Positions 1 through 10,765 are shown, numbered from the stretch's first letter. The stretch is 64,000 nucleotides of DNA from Panicum virgatum (GCF_016808335.1 NC_053144.1:56684195-56748194), one strand, 5' to 3'. Numbers and translations are program-made. Notes: generated by a model not told the origin, from the sequence alone.

Positions 1-141
1 GCTTACAGGTACAGCCATAGAGAGCTATTCACAGTGAGAGGCGCCACTGGCTTCATGGAGATGATTGAGGTGGACATTGCTAGGAAGAGGCTGGTGCCGT
101 TGAGGAGCCTTGGCCGGCCGCCAGGCGGTTTTCGTGGGTGA
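1..141 (+). CDS. 3' end of an unidentified protein-coding gene (partial)
   Basis: Frame 1 is open from the window edge to a TGA at 139-141, giving about 46 residues. The mix of charged and hydrophobic residues (including FTVRGATGFMEMIEVD) looks like real protein, not a chance frame. The sequence GCTTACAG|GT at the left edge resembles a 3' splice site, so the last exon may begin at about 9 and the first three codons may be intronic. I do not recognise the family. The GC-moderate stretch after the stop would be its 3' UTR. The rest of the gene lies to the left of the window. Confidence 0.4.
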   Translation, partial: AYRYSHRELFTVRGATGFMEMIEVDIARKRLVPLRSLGRPPGGFRG

Positions 142-278
142 AACACTGTGCGTGCCCGTCTCCACTGAGACCTTCCCCTCTATTATCCCCGACGCGGTAT
201 ATATGGGCTATCGTCAGCAGATCGATGGGACTTTTGGCATGTGTCATCTTAACAGCATGAGGATTGAACCCGCACATG

Positions 279-328
279 AGTTCGGTCGTGATGAATATTT
301 CAAAAAAAAAAAGTTCGGTCGTGATGAA
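279..328 (+). repeat. Micro-insertion: 16 bp A-rich insert between 17 bp direct repeats
   Basis: AGTTCGGTCGTGATGAA occurs at 279-295 and again, identically, at 312-328. Between the copies lies TATTTCAAAAAAAAAA (296-311). Perfect direct repeats around a poly(A)-ending insert are the signature of target-primed reverse transcription, here with almost no element body. It sits in the probable 3' UTR of the partial gene. Confidence 0.7.
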
Positions 329-439
329 AGAATGCGGCTAGGTCCCCGTGCCAGGCCCTGCAATATTAATTGACCAGTATCTGGTCTGTTATAGTGCCCC
401 ATAGTGGCGACTGCATCATTCACTCCCAGCATGGAACTC

Positions 440-1318
440 TTTTACAGTAAAGTCGGGAGAGGAGGAGGGCGAATCGGAGGCGAACAGAGGTCCCGATGGT
501 GACTCCGCCGGATCCCCTCCTCTCCGGCGGCCGGTCCGGCGCCGGAGAGGGTGGGGATCCGGGGATTCGTCGCGCGGGTGTTTATAGGGTAGTTAGTTTT
601 CTTTCTACGCTTAGGGTTTGCTTGCCGTCATCGCTGACGGCGGAGCTTGGTTTGCCGGGAGCGACGGAGGCGGCGATCGTGGCTGTTGCGGCGGAGTTGC
701 TCCGGAGGCCAATAAAGTTCCCCTCGTGGAGTGGGGACGTTGTTGTGCTGGCGTCTCTCCTGGGTGTGGAGGCCGTCGTCGGCGGGCTCTTCCTCCAGGA
801 TGCCGCGCGGCTCGTTTTGCTCTGCTTCTTCTCCGATGGTTCCGTTGGTGAGTTGCATGTGAGCCTTTTGCTTCTCCTTTGCGAAAAGGTTGGAGATCTG
901 GCCTTCCCCGACGGGTGGCTTGTCTGCGTTGTTGGCGGTGGCGCTGGCAACGGGAGACTACTGTTCCGGCCGCCGGTCTCCTTCGCCGGCGGTGCTGGAT
1001 TTCAGCTCCTCTTCCTTCTCTTCGTTGGATGGCCGTGTTCTTTCATCGTCTTCATGGTGTTTGGGTGCTTCCTGAGCGCCGGCTCTTTCGGCTTACCAAA
1101 GTTATGGAGTCCAGCGTGCTGGAGGAGGAGGGCTTGCTCCTGGTGCAGGTGTGCGTCGCCGGTGACCGGGAAGAAGGACGACGCGAGGCTGCCGCTGTCA
1201 GCTGAGAGTGCGTTTAGTATTTTCAGTTCCTTCAGGGGCTTGGCTGTAAAAGGTTGGGGTTGTACTGTGTTGTCACTGTTGGTAATATAATTCCTTCCTT
1301 TTCGCAAAAAAAAAAAAC
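440..1318 (+). mobile_element. Putative non-autonomous or 5'-truncated non-LTR retroposon
   Basis: A GC-rich body of about 860 bp ends in TAATATAATTCC, then CTTTTCGC and a run of 12 A at about 1307-1318. This tail resembles the 3' ends of non-LTR retroposons seen widely in grass genomes. A 264-codon open frame (496-1290) is rich in Leu, Val and Gly but has no recognisable domain, so I do not call it a gene. The 5' boundary is uncertain and I found no matching target-site duplication. It could instead be a retroposed transcript. Confidence 0.4.
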
Positions 1319-2296
1319 AATGTAGTATAGTTTAGATGAACCTTCCACCTCCTTGTGTTCCTTTCATGTTTGCCCTGCTTCAGTGTGCTGTTATCAGTTA
1401 TTTAGCTGTTACCTTCTGAGTAATGGCACCTTTTAATTTTCAGTCTACCATTTGTATGTTTAAAACATTCAGTTGTTTCCTCTAGAGTTTACCACTAGCA
1501 TAACAGCATACACCAGGCTGCTAAAGCGGGGCTAGATTGGATTGGCTCAGAATCAGTGCAAAGCTTGAAATGAAGTTCAGTATGCCACCATTCATCAACA
1601 TTCCTAGTGTCTGAGAAAGTTAAGATCTTGACAATAAGACTTAACATGACACTGGTTTATCTGAGATTGAACACCGTATCTGTGTCGATTTAGATGTGGC
1701 TTGGTGCTTGACTGTAAACGTAATAGGTACCGAAGTTTGTGGGCATGTGGTATTTGTACATAATTCGACTAAGATCCCAGTCAATGGCAAAGATGTTCAT
1801 ACTACACACTCAAAGTGGCATGAAACCTTACCTGAAATGTAGCTTTCTTGTTCCTATACTAATTATTTCTAGGCCATCAAAACATAAAAGATTGAGCTAT
1901 GACTCCGCTATTGGGAATGCAGTGTTGTTTCTAGGTAATATTGGGATGTCAGCTATTCCTACTCGCTGATAATGCTAGCTCATAATTTTTTGTGCTACAG
2001 TATGTCTTGTTAACTGTTTTCTTTCTTTTCTTTTTTTTTCTCCAAAAATCGTGTTCATCGTTGCACTTTTAGTACATTTTCGCATGCATTCGGTCTGTTT
2101 GGTCCATTCTGGATTATTGAAATCAGCACCTGAAAATGATGCCATGTTTTCAGATTAAGATGGGATGTGAGATGCAATTCTAGTGGATGGATTGTTCTAT
2201 TTATAAAATATCTTGTTTGGGAATTTGGATGTGATCTCCGGTATCTTGTGCACAGACTTGTAGAACATGCTCAGATGATATGTATTCTAAAAAAAT
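1319..2296. other. AT-rich intergenic DNA, nothing recognised
   Basis: No coding potential, terminal repeats or RNA genes were seen. Open frames here are short and of unremarkable composition. Confidence 0.5.
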
Positions 2297-2415
2297 CTCT
2301 GGAATTAATTTCAGCCCACAAATGACTCCTTATCCACGGGAGAGCTTTTCTCAAAAAAAAAAGGAACCTCTTGAACTAATTTCAGCCCACAAAAGACTCC
2401 TTATTATCCACGGGA
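2297..2415 (+). repeat. Diverged direct repeat of about 46 bp flanking an A-run
   Basis: The segments 2297-2342 and 2368-2415 share AATTTCAGCCCACAAA, GACTCCTTA and ATCCACGGGA with a few mismatches and a small gap. The spacer ends in TTTTCTC followed by ten A. It resembles the micro-insertions listed elsewhere, but the repeat is longer and older. Confidence 0.5.
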
Positions 2416-2531
2416 AGTCCATGGGCCATCCGGGGCCCTTCCGTCACGGCATGGGAAACGCAGCAGCAGAAACCGGAAACGCCGGGCTCGCTCATCCTCG
2501 GCACGCACCGACCAGGCGGCGCTCGCACGAC

Positions 2532-3070
2532 CAGGGTTAACCGAACCGACCGGTCCGGTCAAACCGCCGCCCTCCGGTAGCGATTTACCGGACCGGTTTG
2601 ATCGGTAACCGGTGGAAACCGGTTGAATTCAAATCCAAATTCAAATAAATTCAAAAAATCCCGTGCAACCGGTTCCGACCGGTTTACCGGTCGGTTTGAC
2701 CGGTTTGAATTCAAATTCAAATTCAATAGCTCCCGTGCAACCGGTTTACCGGCCGGTTTTACCGGTTTACCGACCGGTTTACCGGCCGGTTTGACCGGTG
2801 GGCTTTAATGGGCCGGCCCATTTTTTTCTTTTTTGATTTAACTTTAAATCCCCGCAAACTATACTAAATGAACGAATTTTTGAGAAAATTTGACACTATT
2901 AGATTCATTGCACCTTGAAGTATTTTTAGGATTTTTTTTGAAAATTTTTCATTTTTTGAATTTAAATTTAAATTTTGAATTTTGGTCGGTTGGGTACCGG
3001 AACCGGGCCGGACCGGTTTGACCGGTAACTAGTCAAACCGGACCGGTTCCCACCGGTTTGGTGAACCTTG
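2532..3070. mobile_element. Non-autonomous hAT element (539 bp) packed with ACCGGT motifs
   Basis: The ends are imperfect inverted repeats: CAGGGTTAACCGAACCG on the left, and CAAGGTTCACCAAACCG when the right end is read on the minus strand. The 8-bp sequence CGCACGAC flanks both sides (2524-2531 and 3071-3078), as expected for a hAT target duplication. The outer parts hold dense copies of ACCGGT, CCGGTTTGACCGG and similar palindromes. The core is AT-rich with no open frame. Such subterminal arrays are where hAT transposases bind, but their density here is unusual. Confidence 0.8.
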
Positions 3071-3078
3071 CGCACGAC

Positions 3079-3562
3079 ACCTCGTGCGGTCATGCCCATA
3101 CTTGATACGGCCTTACTTGACGTTCGTGCTGCTGCTGAGCTCGGGTCTCAGCTCGCTCCTACATGCACGCGTGACGCGCACCCGCTATCCATGCGTGCAT
3201 GCCGCTCGATCGATCGCTGCGCTGCACGCCTGCACGCTCGCACGTAAGACGCTAGTACGGATCGGAGTATTTCCCAACAAGTACGGTACGACCACAGGCG
3301 CCGACCACCGACGATCGATCGACGTGCGCCGAAGTGTCACGAATTCACGATACGAGTTATAGATCCGTTCACACGTATGCCCGGCCGGCGCCACCGACGC
3401 TGTCCGCCGTGTCGCCGTCCCGGAACCCGGCCGCGGCCGGCGATGGCGGCCGAAGACAAATCCACCACGCGCCCGGCGCTGTCAGCTCATAAAGAGTTGT
3501 CCAATTGCCCCGCAAAAGAAGAAAAATCGCGAGGAGACTTTTTATGGGTGTTAATTAATTAT
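3079..3562. other. Unassigned GC-rich stretch
   Basis: Mixed GC-rich sequence with no recognisable gene. Open frames on both strands are short and have no known domain. Confidence 0.4.
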
Positions 3563-3564
3563 TA

Positions 3565-3809
3565 CTCCCTCCGTTCCAAATTATACGACATCTTAAGAAT
3601 CTTGGAGAGTTAAAACAACCTCAAATTTGGTCAAAATTATAGAGAAAAATATAAAGATTTATAATATCAAATTGATGTACTATGAAAATATAACTAGAAT
3701 ACTTAGTTTATATAATAATATCATTATTTTATTATATAAATTTGGTTAAATATAAAAAAATTGACTCTCCAAAATTATTAGAATATCTTATAATTTAAAA
3801 CGGAGGGAG
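3565..3809. mobile_element. Stowaway MITE
   Basis: The terminal inverted repeats CTCCCTCCGTTCC and GGAACGGAGGGAG-like (read as CGGAGGGAG at the right end) match the Stowaway consensus. The element is 245 bp, AT-rich, and flanked by the dinucleotide TA at 3563-3564 and 3810-3811, the standard Tc1/mariner-type duplication. Confidence 0.92.
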
Positions 3810-3971
3810 TATTAGTCGAGGTCATTGTTGTCTCGGTCGACTAATATCATCAGCTTGGCCGGCGCCGGTCGCCGGAGCATGTCGCTCGCTGCTGGGCCGG
3901 TAATCAGAACGTGAAGACGACTCGAGCAGGCACGAGAAGAACGCTGAGAGGGAGAGGTTGATCCATTCCAA

Positions 3972-4146
3972 GGTCTTGTTTGGATTCATAGATTAAACTT
4001 TAAGCTTATTAGGTGATCCAAATGGATGGACTAAAATATAGATTGTCGACTAAAGTTTAGCTCCACTACTTCAGCTAAAGTTTAATCCATTAATCCTCAA
4101 AACCAACTAATTTGGACTAAACCAGCTTGCAAACAACGATAAGACC
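3972..4146. mobile_element. Probable foldback MITE
   Basis: The stretch opens with GGTCTTGTTTGG and closes with CAAACAACGATAAGACC, giving an imperfect terminal inverted repeat. Internal segments such as TAAAGTTTA recur in both orientations. No convincing target duplication was found, so the superfamily is open. Confidence 0.5.
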
Positions 4147-5118
4147 AGACTACTCACTATGCGGTAAAAACAAAATCTCTATATTTCTATATATGTCCCA
4201 CATAAAGTTTAGTCTATATAAACTAAAGTTCAGTTCTACGTGACCGATCGAGACGTGACCGCGTCACCCGGAATGCACGCACACGGTCGGATCTCTCTCT
4301 CTCTCTCCACGTAGGTTGCCTATTAGCCAGGCAGGTAAATGGAGCGGTCCATCACGTCAATTTGTCGATGTAAAAGATGTCCACGGTATTATATCTATAT
4401 TATCTATATGTACTATGTCTACGTATGCGCACTGCGAAGTCTAGGTCATCCAGAACGATTTCGTCGACGCATCCACTAGTGTCGCAGAGTACACGTGGTG
4501 GTTAGATTAAATAAAAATATGCTAGCTATTGTGGCCGTATTCCCGTATATACACTTACCAATAGATAGAGGAACGGGGGTGCGCAGATAAGTCCAAGGAC
4601 CTTTTTGGTTTTCTGTCAGGGTCATCGCTAAGAGATCGGAGAAGTATATGAAAAGTGCTGGTCCTATGATTTCTGATTAGTTACAGATATGATCCTTTCA
4701 TAAGTCCTTGGAAATCATTTGTGACACGTTCTGGTCCATCCTTTACATTAAGCTAGCCTCGCGGCCAGCAGAATCTCCCCGGCCCTCAGAGTTAGGACTG
4801 CGATGCAGTACCGTCCACGTCCTTGGCAATTAAACTTTGCCAGTTAGTGGCTGTTGCTAAACCATGCAGCGATACAATTATATTTGTCATCAAGATGAAT
4901 CAAACGACACGAGTAGTTTTCTTTAATAAGGACGTATATCTCACACCGAAAATATGTATGCAAACGGAGCTTAATTAACTGATGCAACCTTCAAAATATG
5001 TCATTTGATTAGGACTGGCGAAAAAAGATTAGGACGGATCGGCTTGTTTGTTTATTTGGTTTGTCTTGTCTGTCCGGCACGGATCAGGATTGGCTTGTCT
5101 CAACCAAGACAGAACTCT
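4147..5118. other. Intergenic DNA, nothing recognised
   Basis: Holds a short CT run near 4290 and otherwise unique-looking sequence. No gene, RNA or element boundary could be supported. Confidence 0.5.
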
Positions 5119-5121
5119 TTA

Positions 5122-5312
5122 GAGCAAGTTTTATGGTTCCAGCCCGCTGACTGCTGAGAGCCCACGCTCAGCACATCGCAGAGCTCGCTTTTAATGTGTT
5201 GCAGTGAGAGCGCGAGCCTCTTCGCCGGGCGATTCAGCTGCCGCCCGTTCGTGCTCTCTCTTCTCCCCACGTCGGATCCTAGCCGGCTTGCAGTCTCTTA
5301 TAATACCTGCTC
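5122..5312. mobile_element. Tourist-like (PIF/Harbinger) MITE
   Basis: The left end GAGCAAGTTTTATGG and the right end TTATAATACCTGCTC form an imperfect inverted repeat. TTA flanks both sides (5119-5121 and 5313-5315), the typical PIF/Harbinger target duplication. A related right-hand end (TTATAATACTTGCTC) occurs again near 7048, apparently without its partner. Confidence 0.72.
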
Positions 5313-5368
5313 TTACCGGCAGTCGAACAGGTCGGGCCGGCCTTTTGGGCAAAACATTAACATACTAT

Positions 5369-5411
5369 ACTGTGGTTGGCATAGTTTTCAAAAAAAAAAC
5401 TGTGGTTGGCA
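5369..5411 (+). repeat. Micro-insertion: 17 bp A-rich insert between 13 bp direct repeats
   Basis: ACTGTGGTTGGCA occurs at 5369-5381 and 5399-5411, identical. The insert between them is TAGTTTTCAAAAAAAAA. It has the same architecture as the one at 279-328: a target-duplication-like repeat and an insert ending in TTTC plus poly(A). Confidence 0.7.
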
Positions 5412-5803
5412 GGGTGAAAAGTTGTTGGTTTTAATATGCTAGCATATTTTATTGTTACTTGATAAATAATATTTAATCATAAACTAAATAGGTTTAAAAA
5501 ATCATCTCATGCTAATTAGTTAAACTGTATAATTAGTTGTTTTTTAATTATATTTAATGTTCTATATACGTGTCCGAACATTTAATATGACGGGTACTAT
5601 AAAAAATATTTTGGAACTAAACATAACCTCAGCTGCATTTATCGCAGTCCCCTGCAACGTGATGCAAGGTTCTTCTCGGAGCACTATCGACGATGTCATA
5701 CAGGCTACCTAAACGAGACAGCTACTGGCGATAAAATATCTTAGGTAGCGGTAACCGATCGACATGGCACAACCGAACGAAATGAGCGATGGACGACCGA
5801 TGG

Positions 5804-6105
5804 TTTTTTTAGAATCACACAGTACAACGAAGACGTCCACAATATGCACGCACACTCACATCCTATGAATATACGTACGCAAATCCTACCCCTATGATGA
5901 GCACCTCCGAAAGACTGAGCACCAGCAGATCTGAAGATTCCCGAAGTCACCACTGGTGACTCGTCGTCGAGGGGAACGTCGCTTACCACTTAACGTGTAA
6001 CACCGGTAAATTCTAGGAAAATTCCAAGAAAAAATACGAGCACCAGGATTTGAACCATAGTGGATAGCGTCCCACTGGACCGTTCTATCATTGGACTACA
6101 AGTCA
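5804..6105 (-). mobile_element. tRNA-derived SINE, reverse orientation
   Basis: Read on the minus strand this matches the SINE at 18619-18908 along its length: a tRNA-like head with a box B resembling GGTTCAAATCC, then GTTAAGTGGTAAGCGA, the segment with GACTTCGGGAATCT, ATAGGGGTAGGATTTGC, and a terminal A-run (T-run at 5804-5810 on the plus strand). It is diverged from the other copy. I could not define a target duplication, so the ends are approximate. Confidence 0.72.
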
Positions 6106-7146
6106 ATTCGCTGTACGATTACATATAGATAGACTGTTGATTTTACACCGATAGCCTGAGCGAGTGGATGAGCCAGCATACAGCATCAAAGTCACAGGTG
6201 TCCGCCGCGCCACCGTGCATGGTGCGCGCGTGGCTGCCGCGCCCGCCGGGCCGCGTGCTCGCGCGGGTATGGGCGCCCAACGCGCGTCGCGCGTGGCGTC
6301 CCGGCTAGCGGGAAAAACGGAGCCAAGAGCAGAGGACACCGGACTAGCTACTAGCCTACTACTACTACCGGAGAGCGCCCACCCAACCCGCGCGACGTGC
6401 GCCCTGCAGGTGGCGCGCTAGTTCGGTGTGGACGGCCGCGCCGGCATGCCCGCCATGTCACACATCGGTCACGTGCCGCCGAGCGGGGAGCCAGGAACCC
6501 CCATGGCCGCCATACGCGAACGCGATCACGCACCTGAGGCCTCCTCCAACGGATAGTTTATAGCCAGTAGAAATACTATTTTATGCAGCGAACAGTTGGC
6601 GCTACTGCTTATTCGAGCATGGCTAGTAATTTAGCCGGCTGCCGGCTAATTACATGTGTTTGATCATATTTAATCAATAATACAGCTGACTCATATAGTA
6701 ACTAGACTATAGACTGGCTGGGAGGAGAGTTATATTAAATACACAAGTAATCAATGTTTGCATATGCCGATGATCTTTTGTAGCCTGTGCGCTTGCCGCA
6801 CGGCAGGCCGTGCCCTGCTGCATGAAGATGGCACACACAGTCCTGCGCACACAGGATCGGAAAGGAGGAAGATGCGCCTGCTGAGTCGCCCGCAACTGGT
6901 GGGGAGCAGACGCTTTATTCTCGGTTGCCGTGATTCAGCCGGGTGACTCATAAATTGCCAGCTCCTTTCTCTCTCTTCTCATCTCACTCCTCCACGTAAA
7001 ATCTTTATGACGTGGACAATCTCTCAGTTTGCTGACTAGATCTTATAATACTTGCTCTTCTGCCACTAGCGCATAGTGAGCGTGCGAGAGAGTGGGCACA
7101 ACTACCAATGAGTGCAGATTCAGCTTTTACTCTTTTTAATTATTTG
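6106..7146. other. Intergenic DNA with MITE remnants
   Basis: A GC-rich patch (6180-6540) has only chance open frames. The stretch 6540-6735 contains segments such as GACTCATATAGTAACTAGACTATAG that resemble interiors of Tourist-like MITEs, but ends and target duplications are not clear. Confidence 0.35.
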
Positions 7147-7149
7147 TTA

Positions 7150-7343
7150 GGCCAGTCAGTGGGAATTTTATGGACACAAATACCTAGGCTGAGAACTGGG
7201 AAACATGCCAGATGAATTTTATGGTGATGAAACTCTCCTCACATTTTGTGAAACTCTACCCTTCATTCTTCTTGTCATGTCAGCAAAATTGATTATATTT
7301 AATTTTATAAATTTTTTTTATAAAACTTCCACTGACACAGATC
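7150..7343. mobile_element. Probable Tourist-like MITE
   Basis: The left end GGCCAGTCAGTGGGAATTTTA pairs with the right end, which reads GATCTGTGTCAGTGGAAGT on the minus strand. TTA precedes the left end (7147-7149) and TTG follows the right, a possibly decayed TTA duplication. The interior is AT-rich with no open frame. Confidence 0.58.
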
Positions 7344-8045
7344 TTGATGCACCTCAGCTGACGATGTCGTCAGGTGCCTTGGATGAGGCCTAATACACCC
7401 TCCGCACGGCCGGGCAGCGCCGCTTCCCATCTCCGTACGTACGTGTGAGTTGTGACGTGTCCGTTGTTCAATGGATCATCCAGTTCCGTCATCAAGTAGG
7501 GGGGCTCTCCATCACGCTGTCCATGTAGTTGGAGTTGGAGACCGCCAGACCGGAGTTGTGCCGGGGGTGGTAGCTCGACTGGAATGCGGGCCACATGCTG
7601 TCTCCGGGTTTTGGCTTTGTACCAGACAGGGAAGTCCCCAATGCACGCGACGAGGCCAAACGAGTCGACGCCACGAGCGCGACGCTAGCACACTGCACGT
7701 ACACCGGGCGGTGCATGCGCCTAGTACACCGCCATGTATGTTGTATACTTGTATGTTGACCTTATCCTGATACACTGCGGGCCAAAGCCGCCGCGAACGC
7801 CCAGCCACTAGCTTCGCTCGGCCGGTGTGTACGTGCAGTGCCGACGACGCGTGCGCACGTCAGTGTGGCTCGGTCGCGGGGATAGACCCGCGGGAGGGAG
7901 GACGGGGGGAGACAGACATTTGCCCATGGCAGCCGGCAGCGGCAAGCCTGCAACCAGCGCTGATTTGGATAATGCGCTGGTGCTGGACTTTCTGGCCACG
8001 CTGACCCAGTCAGTCCTCCTGGTTCCATAATATCGGAATACTAGC
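7344..8045. other. Intergenic DNA, nothing recognised
   Basis: Moderately GC-rich. Several overlapping open frames on both strands have no recognisable domain and look like chance. Confidence 0.4.
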
Positions 8046-8141
8046 GCCGTGTTTAGTTACCAAATTCAAACAACAACAACATAGACTTTTTTTTCCAATC
8101 AAATTGGAGTAGACTAGAGATGAAATTCGAAAGAAATAAGT

Positions 8142-8935
8142 TCAAGGTACAGCCACATTGATAGCTAGTCTCCAAGCGCTCCTATCCAAAACTATCTCTT
8201 TAGAGATATTCCAATTCTTAAGGTCTCTCTTAACCGACTCATCCCACGTCAGTTTAGGTCTATTTCTACCCCTCTTTACATTATCGACCTGTTCAAGAAC
8301 CCCATTACGCACCGGCGCCTCAGGATGCCTTCGTTGTATATGTCCAAACCATCTTAGCCGATACTGGGTAATTTTCTCCTCAATTGGTGCCACCCCGACC
8401 CTATCCCGAATAACTTCGTTCCGGACTCTATCCTTCCTTGTGTGCCCGCAAAACCACCGCAACATCCACATCTCTGCTACACTCAGTTACTAGACATGTC
8501 GCCTAGGCATCTCCACACCTGAATGGGGATACCATTAAAAAGCTTAGTTAACCATACTATTGATCTATCTCCTAGGCATCTCCCCATCTCAATGGGGATA
8601 CCATTAGAGCCCATCGCTTTACCTCCATTCATCCTCTTCAAAGTCTCTCCGATCTCTACCTCCTGAATTCTCCTCACAAAACATCTGTTAGTACCGTTAA
8701 AAGAGTCATCTAACTCAAGGGTAGGGCCCTCACTCTCCCCATTAAACAACTTGTTGAAGTACTCTCTCCATCTATCCATGATCTCCTCATCCTTCACTAG
8801 CAGTCGATCTGTCTCATCCTTAATGCATTTGATTTGGTTGATTTCCCTTGTCTTCCGCTCGCGGATCCTAGCCATCCTATAAATGTCATTCTCCCCTTCT
8901 TTTGTGCCTAACCGCTGATACAGGTCATCATACAC
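8142..8935 (-). pseudogene. RTE LINE reverse transcriptase remnant and C-terminal tail
   Basis: The piece 8483-8935 holds the start of the reverse transcriptase region (MNGGKAMGSNGIPIE, then WLTKLFN). It is followed by a second GIPI...WRCLGD segment, so a short internal duplication is present. It then stops. The piece 8142-8471 resumes directly at the far C-terminus (CGHTRKDRVRN, VGVAPIEEK, LRWFGHIQRR, RGRNRPKLTW), a signature of plant RTE elements. The fingers, palm and catalytic YADD region between them are missing. Confidence 0.82.
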
Positions 8936-9997
8936 CTAACCCTTTGCTACACTCACAGCTCGCTTTGCAACCCTCTTCGCTAATTTATAGCTCTCGACGT
9001 TGGCTGCACTCTTGTCAAGGTGGAGGCACTTGAAACACTCCTTCTTCTCCTTAATAGCCCTTTGCACCTCGTCATTCCACCACCAGGTGTCTTTTCCCTC
9101 CTGTTTCCCTCCCCTACTCACGCCAAACACATCTGAGGCCACCTTCCTAACACATGTTGTCATCTTTAGCCACATGTCATCTGCGTCTTCTTCTTCCCAA
9201 GGCCCCTCACCTAGCATCCTTTCTTTAAACGCTTGTATCGCTTCCCCTCTAAGTTTCCACCACTTTGTTCTCGCAATCTTGGCACGTTTGTCCCGGTGGA
9301 CACGTACCCGAAGACGAAAGTCCGCCACCACAAGCTTATGTTGAGGGACAACACACTCCCCAGGTATCACCTTACAATCTAAGCAATCACGTCTATCCTT
9401 CCTCCTAGCAAGGATAAAGTCGATCTGGCTCGAGTGTTGTCCACTACGAAACGTCACAAGATGGGATTCCCTCTTCTTAAACACGGTATTCGCTATCAAC
9501 AAGTCGTAGGCTAACACGAAGTTCAACACATCCTCCCCTTCTTGACTCCTGCTACCATACTCAAAACCCCCGTGCACTCGCTCGAACCCTACATTAGGCG
9601 CACCCACATGGCCGTTGAGATATCCTCCTATGAAGAGTTTCTTGCTGGTAGGCACGGTACTAACCATGCTATCTAGATCTTCCCAGAACTATATCTTGGT
9701 GCTCTCACTAAGGCCTACCTGAGGGGTATAGGCACTGATCACATTCAAAATCGAATATCAAACTACCAACCAGATTAGGATAATCCGGTCGCCTTGCCTT
9801 CTAACCTCTACGACTCCATCCTTAAGGTTCCTATCAATCAAGATGCCTACACCATTCCTACCCGGAGTTGCTCCCATGTACCAAAGCTTGAAGCCAGTAT
9901 CCTCAACCTCCTTCGCCTTCTGGCCCTTCCATTTAGTCTCCTGAACGCATAGAATATTTACATGCCTCCTAATTGCTGCATCAACTAGCTCTCGCAA
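8936..9997 (-). pseudogene. RTE LINE endonuclease and linker region, frameshifted
   Basis: An apurinic-endonuclease-like domain is read in two pieces. The first (9758-9997) contains the N-terminal motif VQETKWKGQ. The second (8936-9667) contains FIGGYLNGHVG, a later SSQIDFILARR segment and the QHKLVVADFR segment typical of the C-terminal half of the fold. About 90 bases between them are out of frame. The second piece ends in a stop at 8936-8938. These nucleases nick target DNA to prime reverse transcription. The domain is no longer intact in one frame. Confidence 0.8.
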
Positions 9998-10517
9998 CTT
10001 ACCCGTTAGGGACCCTACGTTTCAGCTACCTATACAAATCCTAGTTGGCTCGGCTAGCTTCCTTACCCTTCGCACCCGTCGAGGGAAGTGCGAAGACCCT
10101 TGTTCATTTTTCACTACACCCGGGCGTAGATGTAGCGCACCACTCAGGTGACGACCCGACCCTTGCTCACTTATCATCGTACCCAGGTCACGATACGACG
10201 CGCCCAAATTCCAAATTTTTTTCCGGCTCCTACATGGAGACTTAAATCTAGACAAAATAAAAAACGCATTGCACAGTTTACCTGTAAATCGCGAGACGAA
10301 TCTAATGAACCTAATTAGACTGTAATTAGACGCTAAATTGCTATATTAATGCTACAGTAAACAACCTCTAATGACGGATTAATTAGGCTCATTAAATCCG
10401 TCTCGGGATTTACAGACGAGCTCTGTAATTAATTTTGTGATTAGTCTATATTTAATATTTTAAATGTAGAAAGATGTCCTTTTAAAAAATTTATAGGAGG
10501 CAACTCAACACGGCCTA

Positions 10518-10765
10518 GGGCTTTGTTTGTTTAGTTCCCTTTAAAATTCCAAAATTTTACAAAATTTCTCATCACATCGAATTTTTCAACGCATGTATGA
10601 AGTATTAAATATAGCTAAATAAAATAACTAATTACACAATTTGTCTGTAATTTACGAGACGAATTTTTTAAACCTAGTTAACTCATGAAGGAACAATAAT
10701 TATCAAATACAAACAAAAATACTATAGTGTTTTACACCCAAAATTTTACACATCTAAACAAGGTC
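10518..10765. mobile_element. MITE related to the GGCCTTGTTTAGTTCC group
   Basis: The left end GGGCTTTGTTTGTTTAGTTCC-like pairs with the right end CATCTAAACAAGGTC. TAG flanks both sides, possibly a 3-bp duplication. The interior shares TCTGTAATTTACGAGACGAA with the neighbouring MITE family. It abuts the split MITE almost directly. Confidence 0.62.

Larger units (their letters stand above)
8068..10203 (-). mobile_element. RTE-clade LINE, internally deleted
   Basis: The element lies on the minus strand with its 3' end at low coordinates, closing in a (TTG)n-type tail (CAACAACAAC at 8071-8080 on the plus strand), a usual RTE ending. CCAAATTC flanks it at 8060-8067 and 10204-10211. Its broken coding parts are listed separately. 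The endonuclease domain and the characteristic C-terminal tail survive, but most of the reverse transcriptase is gone. It cannot be autonomous. Confidence 0.88.
8046..10515. mobile_element. MITE split in two by a LINE insertion
   Basis: The left fragment begins GCCGTGTTTAGTTACC and the right fragment ends CAACTCAACACGGCC, a terminal inverted repeat. The right fragment contains the core GTAAATCGCGAGACGAATC, shared with the MITE at 32741-33079. Without the LINE and one copy of its target duplication, the element would be about 325 bp, close to the 338 bp of the intact relative. The LINE therefore arrived after the MITE. Confidence 0.8.

Noticed and set aside
496..1290. 264-codon frame as a membrane protein gene
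   Set aside because: Hydrophobic composition comes from GT-rich sequence. The stretch ends in a retroposon-like poly(A) tail and shows no family motif.
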